Assembly (NCBI GenBank): GCA_964584785.1
Contig: CAZPBY010000006.1
Coordinates: forward strand, 102,292-166,291
Direction: 5' to 3'
DNA: 64,000 nt
Origin: JAHFTY01 sp964584785
GTDB lineage: Bacteria; Acidobacteriota; Terriglobia; 20CM-2-55-15
This document shows positions 35,894 through 45,515 of the stretch, in pieces. Made by a program: the position numbers and the translations under genes. A model generated the notes under the pieces. It was not told the origin of the DNA. It made no database searches and worked only from the letters and a program-made list of their open reading frames with translations. How positions within the stretch are numbered: the stretch's first letter is position 1; every line of letters starts with the position of its first letter.

Positions 35894-37309
35894 CTAAGCA
35901 TTCTTCGTGTCGGCGGACGGTGTGAACGAAAACTCACCCGTACTGTCACCGAAGCTATCCACATCGGAAACGCCGAGCATATGGAGCAGGCTCAGCATCA
36001 CATTCGCCATCGGCGTTCCATCGGCGGCTTTGATGTGGTTATTGCCCTTGATCTTTCCGTTGGCATGACCGAGCAGCATCAACGGGCAGCGGCGATGCGT
36101 GTGAATGTTGGAGTCGGCCATCGGCGAACCCCACACGATCAATGTCTTGTCCAGCAGGCTTGCATCGCCTTCCATCGTGTTCTTCAGTTTGTCGAGGAAG
36201 TAAGGAAGCTGCCCCACGCGATACTGGCAGATCCTGTTGTACTCGAGGATCGACTCTTCTCGATTTCCGTGATGCGACGACGGATGGAACGGCTTGCTGA
36301 CGCCGCTCTCCGGAAACACGCGATTGTCCGCATCGCGACCCGTTTTAAAAGAGATGATGCGCGTCATATCCGTTTCCAGCGCCAGTGCCTGGATGTCGAA
36401 CATCAGCTTCATGTGTTCGGAGAAGGAATCCGGCACGCCCGGAGGCGCCGTCGGCAGTTCGCGCTTCGAACCGCTCTTGTTGTATTCCTCGACCTTCTGG
36501 ATCCGGCGTTCCACTTCGCGCACGGTCTCGAGATATTTGTCCATCCGCTTGCGATCCGCCGGGCCAAGCTGCGACTGAACGTCGGCGATATCGCCGAGGA
36601 TCCAGTCGAGAATGCTGCGACGGGTTCCGCGCCGATCGGCGCGTTCCTGAGCCGTGCTGCCGGCTCCAAAAAGCATGTCGAAGGCCACGCGTGGATCGCG
36701 AATCATCGGGAGCGGCTCGTTCGGCGACGCCCAGCTGATCGAATCCATATATGCGCAGGAGTAGTTGTACGTGCAGCCGCCAGCCTGATCGAGATTCTCG
36801 ATACAGAACTGCATGGAAGGCATCGGCGTGTCCTGCCCGAACCTCTTGGCGTAAATCTGATCCATCGACGTACCGGCCCAGATGTCCGACCCCTGCGTCT
36901 GTTTGGGATGGCTCTGGGTGAGGAACACCGACGTGGACCGGAAGTGATCGCCTCCGATTTCCGGCGGGTTCAGCGCCTCGGCCATGCGAACGTCGGTGTT
37001 GCTGACGATCGTCAGGTGATCCTGAAACGGTTTGAGCGATATCAGCGCGCTGCGCGCAACGATCTCGAAGTCCTTGCCGGTTGTGGCGGGAGCGTAAAGG
37101 AACTGTGTCGCGCCCCAGGTATTGCAGCCGGGAAGGCCATGGACTTCCTCGATGCACACCAGGCGCGTCTTGTCATTGAGCGCAGCCGCGGCCGGCGCCG
37201 CCGCTCGACCGGCCGGAACCATCGCCTCCAGGTACGGCAAGGCCACGGCGACGCCGGCGCCACGAAGCATGGTGCGGCGGGGAATGCGCTTTCCAGTGAT
37301 GTATGACAT
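35894..37309 (-). CDS. DUF1552 Tat-exported protein (cassette B)
   Basis: The second DUF1552 gene (471 aa) starts with a twin-arginine signal (RIPRRTMLRGAGVAVALPYL) and keeps the same motifs as the copy at 17761: GGDHFRST, SMDQIYAKRFG, GSPMADSNIHTH, SFGDSTGEFSF. It lies 12 bases after the DUF1592 gene, so the two must be co-transcribed. The two copies differ along their whole length, so the duplication is old or the second cassette was gained separately. Confidence 0.9.
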   Translation of the reverse strand: MSYITGKRIPRRTMLRGAGVAVALPYLEAMVPAGRAAAPAAAALNDKTRLVCIEEVHGLPGCNTWGATQFLYAPATTGKDFEIVARSALISLKPFQDHLTIVSNTDVRMAEALNPPEIGGDHFRSTSVFLTQSHPKQTQGSDIWAGTSMDQIYAKRFGQDTPMPSMQFCIENLDQAGGCTYNYSCAYMDSISWASPNEPLPMIRDPRVAFDMLFGAGSTAQERADRRGTRRSILDWILGDIADVQSQLGPADRKRMDKYLETVREVERRIQKVEEYNKSGSKRELPTAPPGVPDSFSEHMKLMFDIQALALETDMTRIISFKTGRDADNRVFPESGVSKPFHPSSHHGNREESILEYNRICQYRVGQLPYFLDKLKNTMEGDASLLDKTLIVWGSPMADSNIHTHRRCPLMLLGHANGKIKGNNHIKAADGTPMANVMLSLLHMLGVSDVDSFGDSTGEFSFTPSADTKNA

Positions 37310-37321
37310 CGTTAGTCTCCT

Positions 37322-39736
37322 TCAGTCGTTTTGCGCGCCAACTGCCTTGGCGTTCGTGTTGGTCGAGGGTGGATCCAGGCGTTTCATCTGGAATGCATCG
37401 CTCTGAATGACTCCCAGAATGAACGTCGACAATCGGTAATTGTTTTTCTCGGCATCTCGCGTGATGGCGCGAATCGCCGGCTGATCGTAATACTCGACCG
37501 GCCGGCCCAGCGCGTAGGCCATCAGGTTTTCGGCGAACGTGCGGACGAGCGGAATCGGACGCTTCGTCAACGCATTCACAAGCTCGGTCAAATTCGAAAC
37601 CGGCGTCCCGTCATAAAAGTCACCGCGCGTGTCGAGCGCAGCGCCGTTTTCCTTCTGACGCCATTTCGCGGTGGCATCGAAGTTGTCGAGCGCCAGGCCG
37701 ATCGGATCCATGAAGCGATGGCACGAGTTGCACGTCGCATTTGCCCGATGTTTCTCCATACGCTCGCGAGTCGTCAGCATGCGGCCGCCCGCGGCGTCCT
37801 TCGTTTCATCCAACGGCGGAACGTTTGGCGGAGGTGGAGGAGGAGGCGTTCCCATGAGAACCTCCATCACCCACTTTCCCCGGAGAACGGGCGACGTCCG
37901 GTTCGCGAGAGATGTCAGCACCAGCACGCTGCCCTGGCCGAGAATGCCTTTTCGCGAGGCGTCCGGATACTGTACGCGGCGGAACTGAGTGCCGGCGACA
38001 TTCGGAACGTCGTAATGCCGCGCCAGGCGCTCGTTCATGAACGTGTAGTCGGCGGTGAACAATTCCATCAGGCTGCGATCTTCGCGCACGAGGTTGTAAA
38101 AGAACTGCTCCGTCTCATGCTTCATCGCTTCACCGAGATTCGCGTCGAAATTCGGGAAGAAGTTGGGATCGGGATGATTCTTGTCCAGATCCTGAAGCCG
38201 GAACCACTGATAGGCGAATCGCGTTCCAAATGCTTCGGCGCGAGGATCCGCCAAGAGACGCTTCGCCTGACGTTCGAGTTCTCCCGGTTTCGAAAGCTGA
38301 TTCTCACTCGCAAGTGTCTGAAGCTGCGGATCCGGAGGCGTTCCCCAAATGAAGAAGGAAAGCCGTGTCGCCAGATCGAGATCGGTAATGCGATAGGGTT
38401 GGCCCGGCTTCACGCCTTGCGGTTCGCGCTCGAGACGCAACACGAAGTGCGGACTCGCTAGGATCGCTTCGAGCGCCGTACGGATCCCGACTTCGAAACC
38501 TCCGCCCTTCGCGCCTTTATCGTAGAACGCCGCCAGGCCGTCGACGTCGCCGGCCGTCAGCGTGCGCCGATACGCTTCTGTCCCCAGCCGGGCAACGATC
38601 TCACGAGCGCATGGCCGTTCTTCTTTTGCGGACGTCGGACGGCAAACGAAGATTCTTTGCCGCGACGGCGTATCCGACAATCCGGTGATCCGCGTCGGAC
38701 CGGTGATGATCAGATCGCGAAGATGCGGAAGAGCCGTCACACCATTGCCACCGGCGCCGCCGCCCGCCCAGGACCAGTCATGGGGGCGGATGAGATCCTC
38801 GTAAGGCCCTTCACTGCGTCGAACAAACGCCGCCGATACGCGATGCTGGCCGGCGCGAACAAAAACCGTTGGAGACTTCTGAACGTCGGACCCTCCGGCA
38901 ACACCATTGCCGCCCGCGTTGAAGGCCATCAGCGCGACGCGTTCGCCGTCGATCGAAATGTCGATGTCTTCCATGCGCGTGTTGTCGCCGGGACGAACAC
39001 CGAAACCGCCATGAAACGTCATGCCGAACGAATAATCGCCGTCGGCGGGAAAGACGTGCTCGACCACCATTCCACCGCGCGTTCCATACGGCGCGCCGTC
39101 GACGTGATCCCAGGGGTTTTGCGAAACGTATTGAGAATTGCTGTACGTCTCGTCAATCGCCGGAGCCGTGCGATCGCCAACCGCCAGCCGGCTGATCGCA
39201 CTTGCGGCGTTCAGATAAGCGTCCAGCAGTGTCGGCGAGAGCGTTTGAGCGTCCGCCATGTTGTCGAAATTGGCGAGCATCTGATCGAGCGGCAGCCATC
39301 GGCCGGCATCCACTTTCAGATCGAGTAAATCGATGATCGCGCGTTCGTATTCGGCGCGGTTCATGCGCTGAAAAGTGCGTCCACCCGGATTCGGATTCTT
39401 CGCGGCCGCATCATCGACCGTCTTTTCGAGCGTTTCCACGAGGTTCGTCAGGGTCGAAGCGTCCGGACGCCGCGAACCGGGCGGTGGCATCATCCCCGCA
39501 CGCAGTTTGCGAATCATCTTCTCGGAAACCGCTGCGGTTTCCGAAGCCTTCGCGATGTCGAACTTCGTCAGCGAAAGATTGCCGGCTCGGCTCTCCGCGT
39601 CGCTGTGGCAGCCCGAACAGTACTGTTTCACAACGGCATTCAAATCGGGATTCGGTGTTTGGGAAGAAGAAGTTGCGGCAGTGACGATCGTGAACAGTAT
39701 TCCCACTGTGGCGGACGCAACGAAGAATCTCTTCAT
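37322..39736 (-). CDS. DUF1592/DUF1588/DUF1587/DUF1595/DUF1585 cytochrome (cassette B)
   Basis: The second DUF1592-type cytochrome (804 aa) has a signal segment (FFVASATVGILFTIVTAAT), haem c site C40-S-G-C43-H44, DUF1587 (FQRMNRAEYERAIIDLLDL) and the DUF1595/1592/1588 core. A second haem c site, CNSCHRFMDPIG, lies near residue 668 ahead of DUF1585. A Pro run (MGTPPPPPPPNVPP) links the last domains. The ATG at 39736 is used; a GTG three codons earlier is possible. It heads cassette B and is transcribed towards cassette A. Confidence 0.88.
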   Translation of the reverse strand: MKRFFVASATVGILFTIVTAATSSSQTPNPDLNAVVKQYCSGCHSDAESRAGNLSLTKFDIAKASETAAVSEKMIRKLRAGMMPPPGSRRPDASTLTNLVETLEKTVDDAAAKNPNPGGRTFQRMNRAEYERAIIDLLDLKVDAGRWLPLDQMLANFDNMADAQTLSPTLLDAYLNAASAISRLAVGDRTAPAIDETYSNSQYVSQNPWDHVDGAPYGTRGGMVVEHVFPADGDYSFGMTFHGGFGVRPGDNTRMEDIDISIDGERVALMAFNAGGNGVAGGSDVQKSPTVFVRAGQHRVSAAFVRRSEGPYEDLIRPHDWSWAGGGAGGNGVTALPHLRDLIITGPTRITGLSDTPSRQRIFVCRPTSAKEERPCAREIVARLGTEAYRRTLTAGDVDGLAAFYDKGAKGGGFEVGIRTALEAILASPHFVLRLEREPQGVKPGQPYRITDLDLATRLSFFIWGTPPDPQLQTLASENQLSKPGELERQAKRLLADPRAEAFGTRFAYQWFRLQDLDKNHPDPNFFPNFDANLGEAMKHETEQFFYNLVREDRSLMELFTADYTFMNERLARHYDVPNVAGTQFRRVQYPDASRKGILGQGSVLVLTSLANRTSPVLRGKWVMEVLMGTPPPPPPPNVPPLDETKDAAGGRMLTTRERMEKHRANATCNSCHRFMDPIGLALDNFDATAKWRQKENGAALDTRGDFYDGTPVSNLTELVNALTKRPIPLVRTFAENLMAYALGRPVEYYDQPAIRAITRDAEKNNYRLSTFILGVIQSDAFQMKRLDPPSTNTNAKAVGAQND

Positions 39737-39745
39737 GCAAGTCAC

Positions 39746-39937
39746 TCTCGGCGATCCAGATTTTGAGTGCGAGTTTAGTCATCCGGCGAGAGTTATTACA
39801 AGAAGATTTTATTTATTTTTCAGATAGTTAGCCCTACGGCAGCGAACTGTGAAACAAATCGAAGCCGAGTTGTTTATGCCCTCGTGCCAAGCTGTGCCAA
39901 GAGGGGCTAAAACGCTCCTTCCTGGATTTTTTTCACA
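39746..39937. other. Intergenic region between cassette B and the Kelch/YDG gene
   Basis: About 190 bases lie upstream of the DUF1592 gene and downstream of the Kelch/YDG gene, both on the minus strand. CCCTC and GAGGG enclose a tandem GTGCCAAG repeat at about 39880-39907, which may be a weak terminator for the Kelch/YDG gene. An A/T-rich stretch near 39800-39830 could hold the cassette B promoter. Confidence 0.3.
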
Positions 39938-42900
39938 TTACTGGATAGAAATCGCGCCGGTGATGGATTTCTCGACCATCTTCACACCGTCCCAGCCGCT
40001 CGTGAACCAAACGCCGCCACCCTGACGATAAACAATCACACCGGCGGTATCGGCCGCCGCATCGGTGAGCGTCAACTGCAGGATTGCGCCGTCATCCATG
40101 ATGATTGGAGCTTTGGGATCCGTCATATCGAAGACGGTGGCCTTCGCGCTGAAGGAAGCTAAGCCGGTTTCCTTCACCGTGAACTCCGCGATGGACGTAC
40201 TGGTGACGAGGTAAGTATGCAATTTCGTGTCGGCCTTACCGTCCGGTTTGTTCCAGCTCTTCACTTCGACGCTGACTTCACCTTGCGGGTTCGTCTTGTT
40301 CTTGTTGTATTGGAGCTTTCCAGCAAGGGCCGTGGTCTGTCCCGGAGCTCCCGCAAGGTATCCGTTAGACGCGGGCGCCAGTTCATTCGCAATCGTTCCG
40401 TTCAGAGTGACAGACTGTGCCACACCCGGCTTGGAGATGGTAATCTTCGCGTAGTCGTAAGCATTTCCGTACTCACCGCCGACGATGACGGCAATGTCCA
40501 GCGTCTCCGACTCCGAGGATCCGATGTTGTATTGAGCGACGGCGGAAACCGTTCCGACAGTTGTGTCGTTCGCATTAACCAGATTAACGGGAAGATCCTG
40601 TGCGCTGCGAATCGAGCTCAAGCCCGCTGCAGTGCGCAGGGCGAAACTGACTTTCGCGTGACGGACGTCTCCACCGCCACACGCCTCTGCATCTGCCCGA
40701 ACGGTGGCGCTGAGCGTGAGCGTCGCGGTGCTGCTGGACGGACTCGTGGTCCAGAAGTAGCGCGAACCGGTGAAGTAGACTTCACCGGCCGAATCGTTCG
40801 CGTCGTAACCGGTGACTGACACATCGACCATCGGCGACGCACTGCCGGAGTAGCCGGCCGAACCCGCAAAGCTTGCGCTCGCGGCAACGATTTGAGTCGC
40901 GTTGGTGACTGCGAGGGATCCCGACGCTATACCGAGGCCATTCGTAATCACGTTGAGCATCTGCGCGCCGAAGTGAATGATTACCGTCTGTCCTGCTATC
41001 GGGTTGTACGGTGCCAGCGCATCCCTCAATTGTGCCGAGACCTCCACAGAGCATCCCGTCAGTTGCACACTGGCCGCACCGGTGTAAGTGATCGTCGTGG
41101 GATGCTGGCCGATGATGAACGGCGCTGTGTTGTAGGTGACGTTGTAGTTGCCGAGCGCGCTCGCCGGATTCAAGGTGGCGCTGATCAGGTAAGCTCCAAC
41201 CGATTCACCTGGAGTACGGATGTAAGTTGCCGTAATGCCGTCTTCAACAATAAAGCCGGTCAGCGTACCCGTCGTCAGCGGAGCCGGGTCCAATTGACCA
41301 AAATACTTGCCGCTGGCTTCAGGCGACACCGACGCAGGCCTTCGAATGATGTCCGCGTGATCGTTCGCGGTCGTCGCCAAAAGGAAGTAATTGGTGGCAG
41401 CCGCCCCATTGAGACTCAGGTCCGTCGCGGTTACGACCCAGGTGCCGACGTTGGAACTCGCGAAAGTTGCCGATCCGCCGGAGCAACCGATTTTCCCCAC
41501 ATCTGTCGCGGGAATGCCCTTTGTAAGAATGCATGTGAAATCCGCTATGGCGTTACCATCGTAGATCTTGTTTTGCGCGTTGATCGAAGCCATGACGCCC
41601 AATGGCGTGATGGCCGCATTGCCGCTGCCGGTTGTGACGGACAAGGTATAGTTCCCCGAGGCGCCGCCGCTGAGAGCCAATCCATTCACCGTGACAACCC
41701 AGTTTCCCACGTTGGCGCTTGCAAACGTTGCCGAGCTGCCGGAACAACCGACGTAGCCGGCGTCGATCGGGATGATGCCGTCGATCGAGCAGGTGAAGGA
41801 GGCCGTGTCGGTACCATCATAGACTTTGTTGTTCGCCACGATGGCCGCCGCGACGCTCAAGGATGTGATGTCGGCACTACTCGTTGCCGACGATGGAGCG
41901 AGCGCGTAATTGCCCAAAGCAGCGCCGCTCAGACCGAGTCCCGTCGCTGTAACCGTCCAGTTGCCTGCATTGCGGTTTGCGAAAACCGCCGATCCGCCCG
42001 AACACTCGATGCCGACGAAATCCACATCGAGGATACCGATGAGCGAACAAGTAAATGTAGCGGTATCGGTCCCATCGTACATCTTGCTGTTCGCGGTGAT
42101 GGATGCCGCAACCGTCAATGGCATGATGTCGGCGTTCGCGGCAGCGAATGCCGGTGATAGTGCATAGTTAGTCGCAGCTCCCCCGCTGAGACTCAGGTCT
42201 GTAGCCGTGACAACCCAGTCTCCGGCGTTCCGGCTGGCGAACGTGGCCGATCCACCCGAACACTCGACCTGGCCCAAATCGATGTCCAGTACACCGGTAA
42301 GCGAGCATGTAACTGTAGCCGTATCGTTCCCGTCATAGGTTTTGCTTTTCGCGACGATCGATGGCGCGATAGTCAACGGCGTGATGTCGGCGTTCGCGGC
42401 CGCCGACGTTGGCGTTAACGCGTAGTTCGCCGCCGCTGCGCCGCTGAGTCCCAAGCCAACCGCTGTGACTGTCCAGTTGCCGGCGTTGCGGCTCGCAAAC
42501 GTGGCTGACCCGCCCGAACAATCGACCTTACCCAGGTCGATTTCGAGGATGCCGTTGGCCGAACATGTAAACGACGCGACGTCCGTGCCGTCGTAGGTTT
42601 TGCTCGCCGCGGCGATCGAAGGCACGACGCCCAACGGCGTAATATCGGCGTTACCCACCGCCGAAGTGGCTGACAGCGCATAGTTGGCCGACGCTCCCCC
42701 GCCTAGACCAAGCCCTGTTGCGGTGACCGACCAGTGTCCGGCATTCGCACTGGCGAAAGCCGCCGATCCACCCGAACAAAGGACATTGCCGGCATCGATC
42801 GGAAGGATGCCGTTGACGGAACAATTAAATGCCGCGACGTCGGTCCCATCGTAAACCTTACTGTTCGCCTCGATCGACGCCGTTACCGTTAGAGGCGTGA

Positions 42901-45349
42901 TGTCGGCGCTGCCGCCGGCCGTTTGGGTATCCAGCGCATAATTTCCCGACGACGGTCCATCCAGAGAGAGTCCATTGGCCGTCACTGCCCATGTTCCAAC
43001 ATTTGCACTTGCGAAAGTTGCGGATCCACCCACACAAGACACTTTGCCTGAATCGAGAGGAAGAATGCCGCTGAGGGAACATGCGAAACTTGCAGCGTTG
43101 CTTCCATCATAGGTTTTGTTGTTTGCCGCGATCGAAGGTGAGACGGTCGCCTTCGTGATGTCCGCGCTGGTCGCTGCGGTTGTGTCCGAGAGCTTGTAAT
43201 TACTCGCCGAAGCTCCGGTGAGTGTCAGCCCGGTCGCCGTTACCGCCCAGTGTCCGGCAGCGGCACTGGCGAATGCAGCGGATCCGCCCGAGCAGTTCAC
43301 GTTTGCGGAATCCGTTCCGAGTACGCCGCTGAGCGTGCACGCGAATGTCGCGTCGGCCGTTCCGTCATACGTTTTGTTACTGGATGTGATGGACGGCGAG
43401 ACGCTCTTCTGAGATACGGTCAGGGCGTTCGATCCGGTCGAGGTCAGGTAGTCCGCATCTCCGTCAAAACTGGCAAGCACACCCGAAGAGGCTCCAGCGT
43501 TGTAGGTACCGGCGGCAATGCCGCTGAGGCTCGCTCCGGAGATTGTGGCGATACCGTTGGAATTTGTGATCGCAGAGCCGGCCGCCGATCCATTGAGCGT
43601 AAACGTAATCGTCTTTGAGGCTACGAACGAACCGCCGGATCCGGTAAGAACAGCTGAAAGCGTCGTGGTCCCGCCATAAGTACCGGCGGCCGCCGACACG
43701 GCGAGATGGGTCGTGATCAGAGGCTGAAGCGAAAAATTGCTCACCAGTACGCTGCTGTTGTTGATGCTGATTAGCGAATTGGTCGCCGAGTGATACCCGG
43801 GAGCCGAAGCTTCGATCTTGATCGTGGCGGGCCCGTTGCCGGCGAATGTCGGGCGAAAGCTGTAACTGCCGTTCGCCATGCTCGTGGTCACCACCACATC
43901 GTTGCAACCGCTCGAGCACTGAATGGTGGCACCGGAGATTCCCGTGTTCGTCACGCTGTCGCGCACAAATCCCGAAACAGTGGCGTTCCCATCCTTGAAC
44001 GTGTTCTGCGCCTGCGACGCGCTACCGTAGGCTGTGAGGTAGAACCGGACGTCCAGGTCGTGAGGTTCGGGAGAAAACTGCGTGTTGACGATGGTTCCAG
44101 CGGCATCGGCCGTCGCGTAAAAGACCTGGCTGTCGTGAACCTGCGGCACTTCAGTCAGCTTCAACGTCACGGCTTCGCCCGGCGTCCAACCCGAACCCAT
44201 CATCGTCACGGTGTCGCCGGGAGGATAGTCATCGCGATCGGTTTTGATTGTCGCAAACCGATAGAGTTCCGCCGACGCATTGCCACCGCCGGTCATCAGC
44301 AAAAGACCGCCGGCTGCAAGCGTTACCCCTGCCGAATGACTTCGCGAAACGTTCGGAGAGCCGGTAACCACGAATGACGAATTCCAGGGCTGGTATAACT
44401 CCGCGAAGCCCGCGGTCCCGTCGACGACGAGGACGCCGTTGTTATCGGGAAGCAGGAAAGCCTGGTGCCTGCTTCGAGCAGAATGAAGAGAACCTGTCGA
44501 GGCAAACGCACCTGACGCCGGTTCAAAGATCTCCGAAAAAGTGAGGTCCGAGGATCCGTTATTGCCGCCCACGATCAGCACCTGACCGTTCAGAAGCCGC
44601 GTTGAGGTATGAGCCATACGCGGAGTCGCAAGTGAAGGACCGGGAATCACATTTTTCGTTCTCGGATCGTAGATCTCCGTGGAGTTCAAGACCGCCTTTC
44701 CATCGAAGCCGCCGGAGATCAGCACACGGCCGTCCGCAAGCAGCGAGGACGCGTGATCCCGGCGCGACGCGGTTAAAACGCCCGCAAGCGAAAACGAGGA
44801 GGTCGAAGGATCGAACACTTCAAGAGTCGCGCCCGACGCGCCGAAACCTGAACCGCCGGCAATCAGAACGCGGCCATCCTGTAGTGGTGTCGCGGTATGA
44901 CCGGAACGCGCGGCCACCATCGGACTGACAATGGTCCAGGCGTTTGTCGAGGGATCGTAGACTTCGCTTTCATTCGTTGAACCCGAACTCGTCAGACCTC
45001 CCGAAATCAGGACACAGCCATCCTTTAATAAGACTGCCGCGTGATGCGAACGACCGAGAAACATCGGCGATGCGTTCGAGAATGTTCCGGTGCGCAGGTC
45101 GTAGAGTTCCGCGGTCGAGAGTACGGAGTTCGCTTGAGCAGCGCCTCCGGTTCCTCCGGTAATGAGAACGCGACCATCCGGAAGTAGCACGGCGGCAGCG
45201 TTACTTCTGTCCGTGGTCATGGACGCGGTGGAGATCCATGATCCGGCCAGGCTCTGTGCCGTCGAAGTTATCGGTAAAGCGATCGCGACAATAAGCGCAA
45301 TGAAGATCGCGAACGCCAACTGAAAAAGGCTTCTTCCAGGATTTGTCAT
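39938..45349 (-). CDS. Giant secreted Kelch / Ig-like / YDG-repeat / MBG surface protein
   Basis: This roughly 1803-aa exported protein starts with a signal peptide (FAIFIALIVAIALPITSTAQ). Kelch repeats follow over about residues 45-370 (GRVLITGG, VLISGGLTSSGS, GQVLIVGGNNG). Next come an Ig/SpaA-like region (about 460-650) and eight tandem YDG units of 86 residues (about 660-1345, each starting K-x-YDG and holding F-x-C). An MBG-like domain (SPEASGKYFGQLDPAPL) and a C-terminal beta region complete it. Each YDG unit has a conserved Cys pair that could form a disulfide. No LPXTG or PEP-CTERM sorting signal is seen. It is probably an adhesin or surface protein. A folded RNA leader may precede it. 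Confidence 0.85.
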   Translation of the reverse strand: MTNPGRSLFQLAFAIFIALIVAIALPITSTAQSLAGSWISTASMTTDRSNAAAVLLPDGRVLITGGTGGAAQANSVLSTAELYDLRTGTFSNASPMFLGRSHHAAVLLKDGCVLISGGLTSSGSTNESEVYDPSTNAWTIVSPMVAARSGHTATPLQDGRVLIAGGSGFGASGATLEVFDPSTSSFSLAGVLTASRRDHASSLLADGRVLISGGFDGKAVLNSTEIYDPRTKNVIPGPSLATPRMAHTSTRLLNGQVLIVGGNNGSSDLTFSEIFEPASGAFASTGSLHSARSRHQAFLLPDNNGVLVVDGTAGFAELYQPWNSSFVVTGSPNVSRSHSAGVTLAAGGLLLMTGGGNASAELYRFATIKTDRDDYPPGDTVTMMGSGWTPGEAVTLKLTEVPQVHDSQVFYATADAAGTIVNTQFSPEPHDLDVRFYLTAYGSASQAQNTFKDGNATVSGFVRDSVTNTGISGATIQCSSGCNDVVVTTSMANGSYSFRPTFAGNGPATIKIEASAPGYHSATNSLISINNSSVLVSNFSLQPLITTHLAVSAAAGTYGGTTTLSAVLTGSGGSFVASKTITFTLNGSAAGSAITNSNGIATISGASLSGIAAGTYNAGASSGVLASFDGDADYLTSTGSNALTVSQKSVSPSITSSNKTYDGTADATFACTLSGVLGTDSANVNCSGGSAAFASAAAGHWAVTATGLTLTGASASNYKLSDTTAATSADITKATVSPSIAANNKTYDGSNAASFACSLSGILPLDSGKVSCVGGSATFASANVGTWAVTANGLSLDGPSSGNYALDTQTAGGSADITPLTVTASIEANSKVYDGTDVAAFNCSVNGILPIDAGNVLCSGGSAAFASANAGHWSVTATGLGLGGGASANYALSATSAVGNADITPLGVVPSIAAASKTYDGTDVASFTCSANGILEIDLGKVDCSGGSATFASRNAGNWTVTAVGLGLSGAAAANYALTPTSAAANADITPLTIAPSIVAKSKTYDGNDTATVTCSLTGVLDIDLGQVECSGGSATFASRNAGDWVVTATDLSLSGGAATNYALSPAFAAANADIMPLTVAASITANSKMYDGTDTATFTCSLIGILDVDFVGIECSGGSAVFANRNAGNWTVTATGLGLSGAALGNYALAPSSATSSADITSLSVAAAIVANNKVYDGTDTASFTCSIDGIIPIDAGYVGCSGSSATFASANVGNWVVTVNGLALSGGASGNYTLSVTTGSGNAAITPLGVMASINAQNKIYDGNAIADFTCILTKGIPATDVGKIGCSGGSATFASSNVGTWVVTATDLSLNGAAATNYFLLATTANDHADIIRRPASVSPEASGKYFGQLDPAPLTTGTLTGFIVEDGITATYIRTPGESVGAYLISATLNPASALGNYNVTYNTAPFIIGQHPTTITYTGAASVQLTGCSVEVSAQLRDALAPYNPIAGQTVIIHFGAQMLNVITNGLGIASGSLAVTNATQIVAASASFAGSAGYSGSASPMVDVSVTGYDANDSAGEVYFTGSRYFWTTSPSSSTATLTLSATVRADAEACGGGDVRHAKVSFALRTAAGLSSIRSAQDLPVNLVNANDTTVGTVSAVAQYNIGSSESETLDIAVIVGGEYGNAYDYAKITISKPGVAQSVTLNGTIANELAPASNGYLAGAPGQTTALAGKLQYNKNKTNPQGEVSVEVKSWNKPDGKADTKLHTYLVTSTSIAEFTVKETGLASFSAKATVFDMTDPKAPIIMDDGAILQLTLTDAAADTAGVIVYRQGGGVWFTSGWDGVKMVEKSITGAISIQ
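41312..43384 (-). repeat. Eight tandem 258-bp YDG coding repeats
   Basis: Eight in-frame units of 258 bp lie in the Kelch/YDG gene. Each encodes the block K-x-YDG, then GGSATFAS-type and ASI(x)ANNK-type segments. Units differ in sequence, so they are old. Such arrays can change copy number by recombination. Confidence 0.8.
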
Positions 45350-45431
45350 GGTGAACACCGCGGCGATAAGGCACGCTGGGTTCCACGAGCGATCGAGTTA
45401 GGATTTTGTTTCAGAATGGGCCGATTGGCCT

Positions 45432-45497
45432 TTGGAGATAAGGGGTTTACCGCGACAAGCCTCCAGCCGCGGTTCAGGATCTCCTGTACTTATCCAA
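45432..45497 (-). ncRNA. Possible structured RNA leader of the Kelch/YDG gene
   Basis: On the minus strand, TTGG-ATAAG (45497-45489) can pair with CTTAT-CT-CCAA (ending 45432) as a closing stem. Inside are a 4-bp hairpin (CAGG-AGAT-CCTG, 45486-45475) and a 6-bp hairpin (ACCGCG, 13-base loop, CGCGGT; 45473-45449). A TATATT box lies just upstream, so transcription may start at the closing stem. The gene starts about 80 bases downstream. I do not recognise the family; it lacks the c-di-GMP-I and cobalamin signatures. Confidence 0.4.
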
Positions 45498-45515
45498 TAT
45501 AGTTGTTTTTGTGAA

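Noticed and set aside
35981..37306. 441-aa open frame on the plus strand
   Set aside because: It is antisense to DUF1552 of cassette B; the opposite strand has the Tat signal and family motifs.
41312..43384. Regularly spaced repeats as a CRISPR array
   Set aside because: The 258-bp period is an in-frame coding repeat (YDG units), far longer than CRISPR repeat-spacer units.
45432..45497. c-di-GMP-I or cobalamin riboswitch
   Set aside because: The conserved core sequences of those classes are not present; only the fold is supported.
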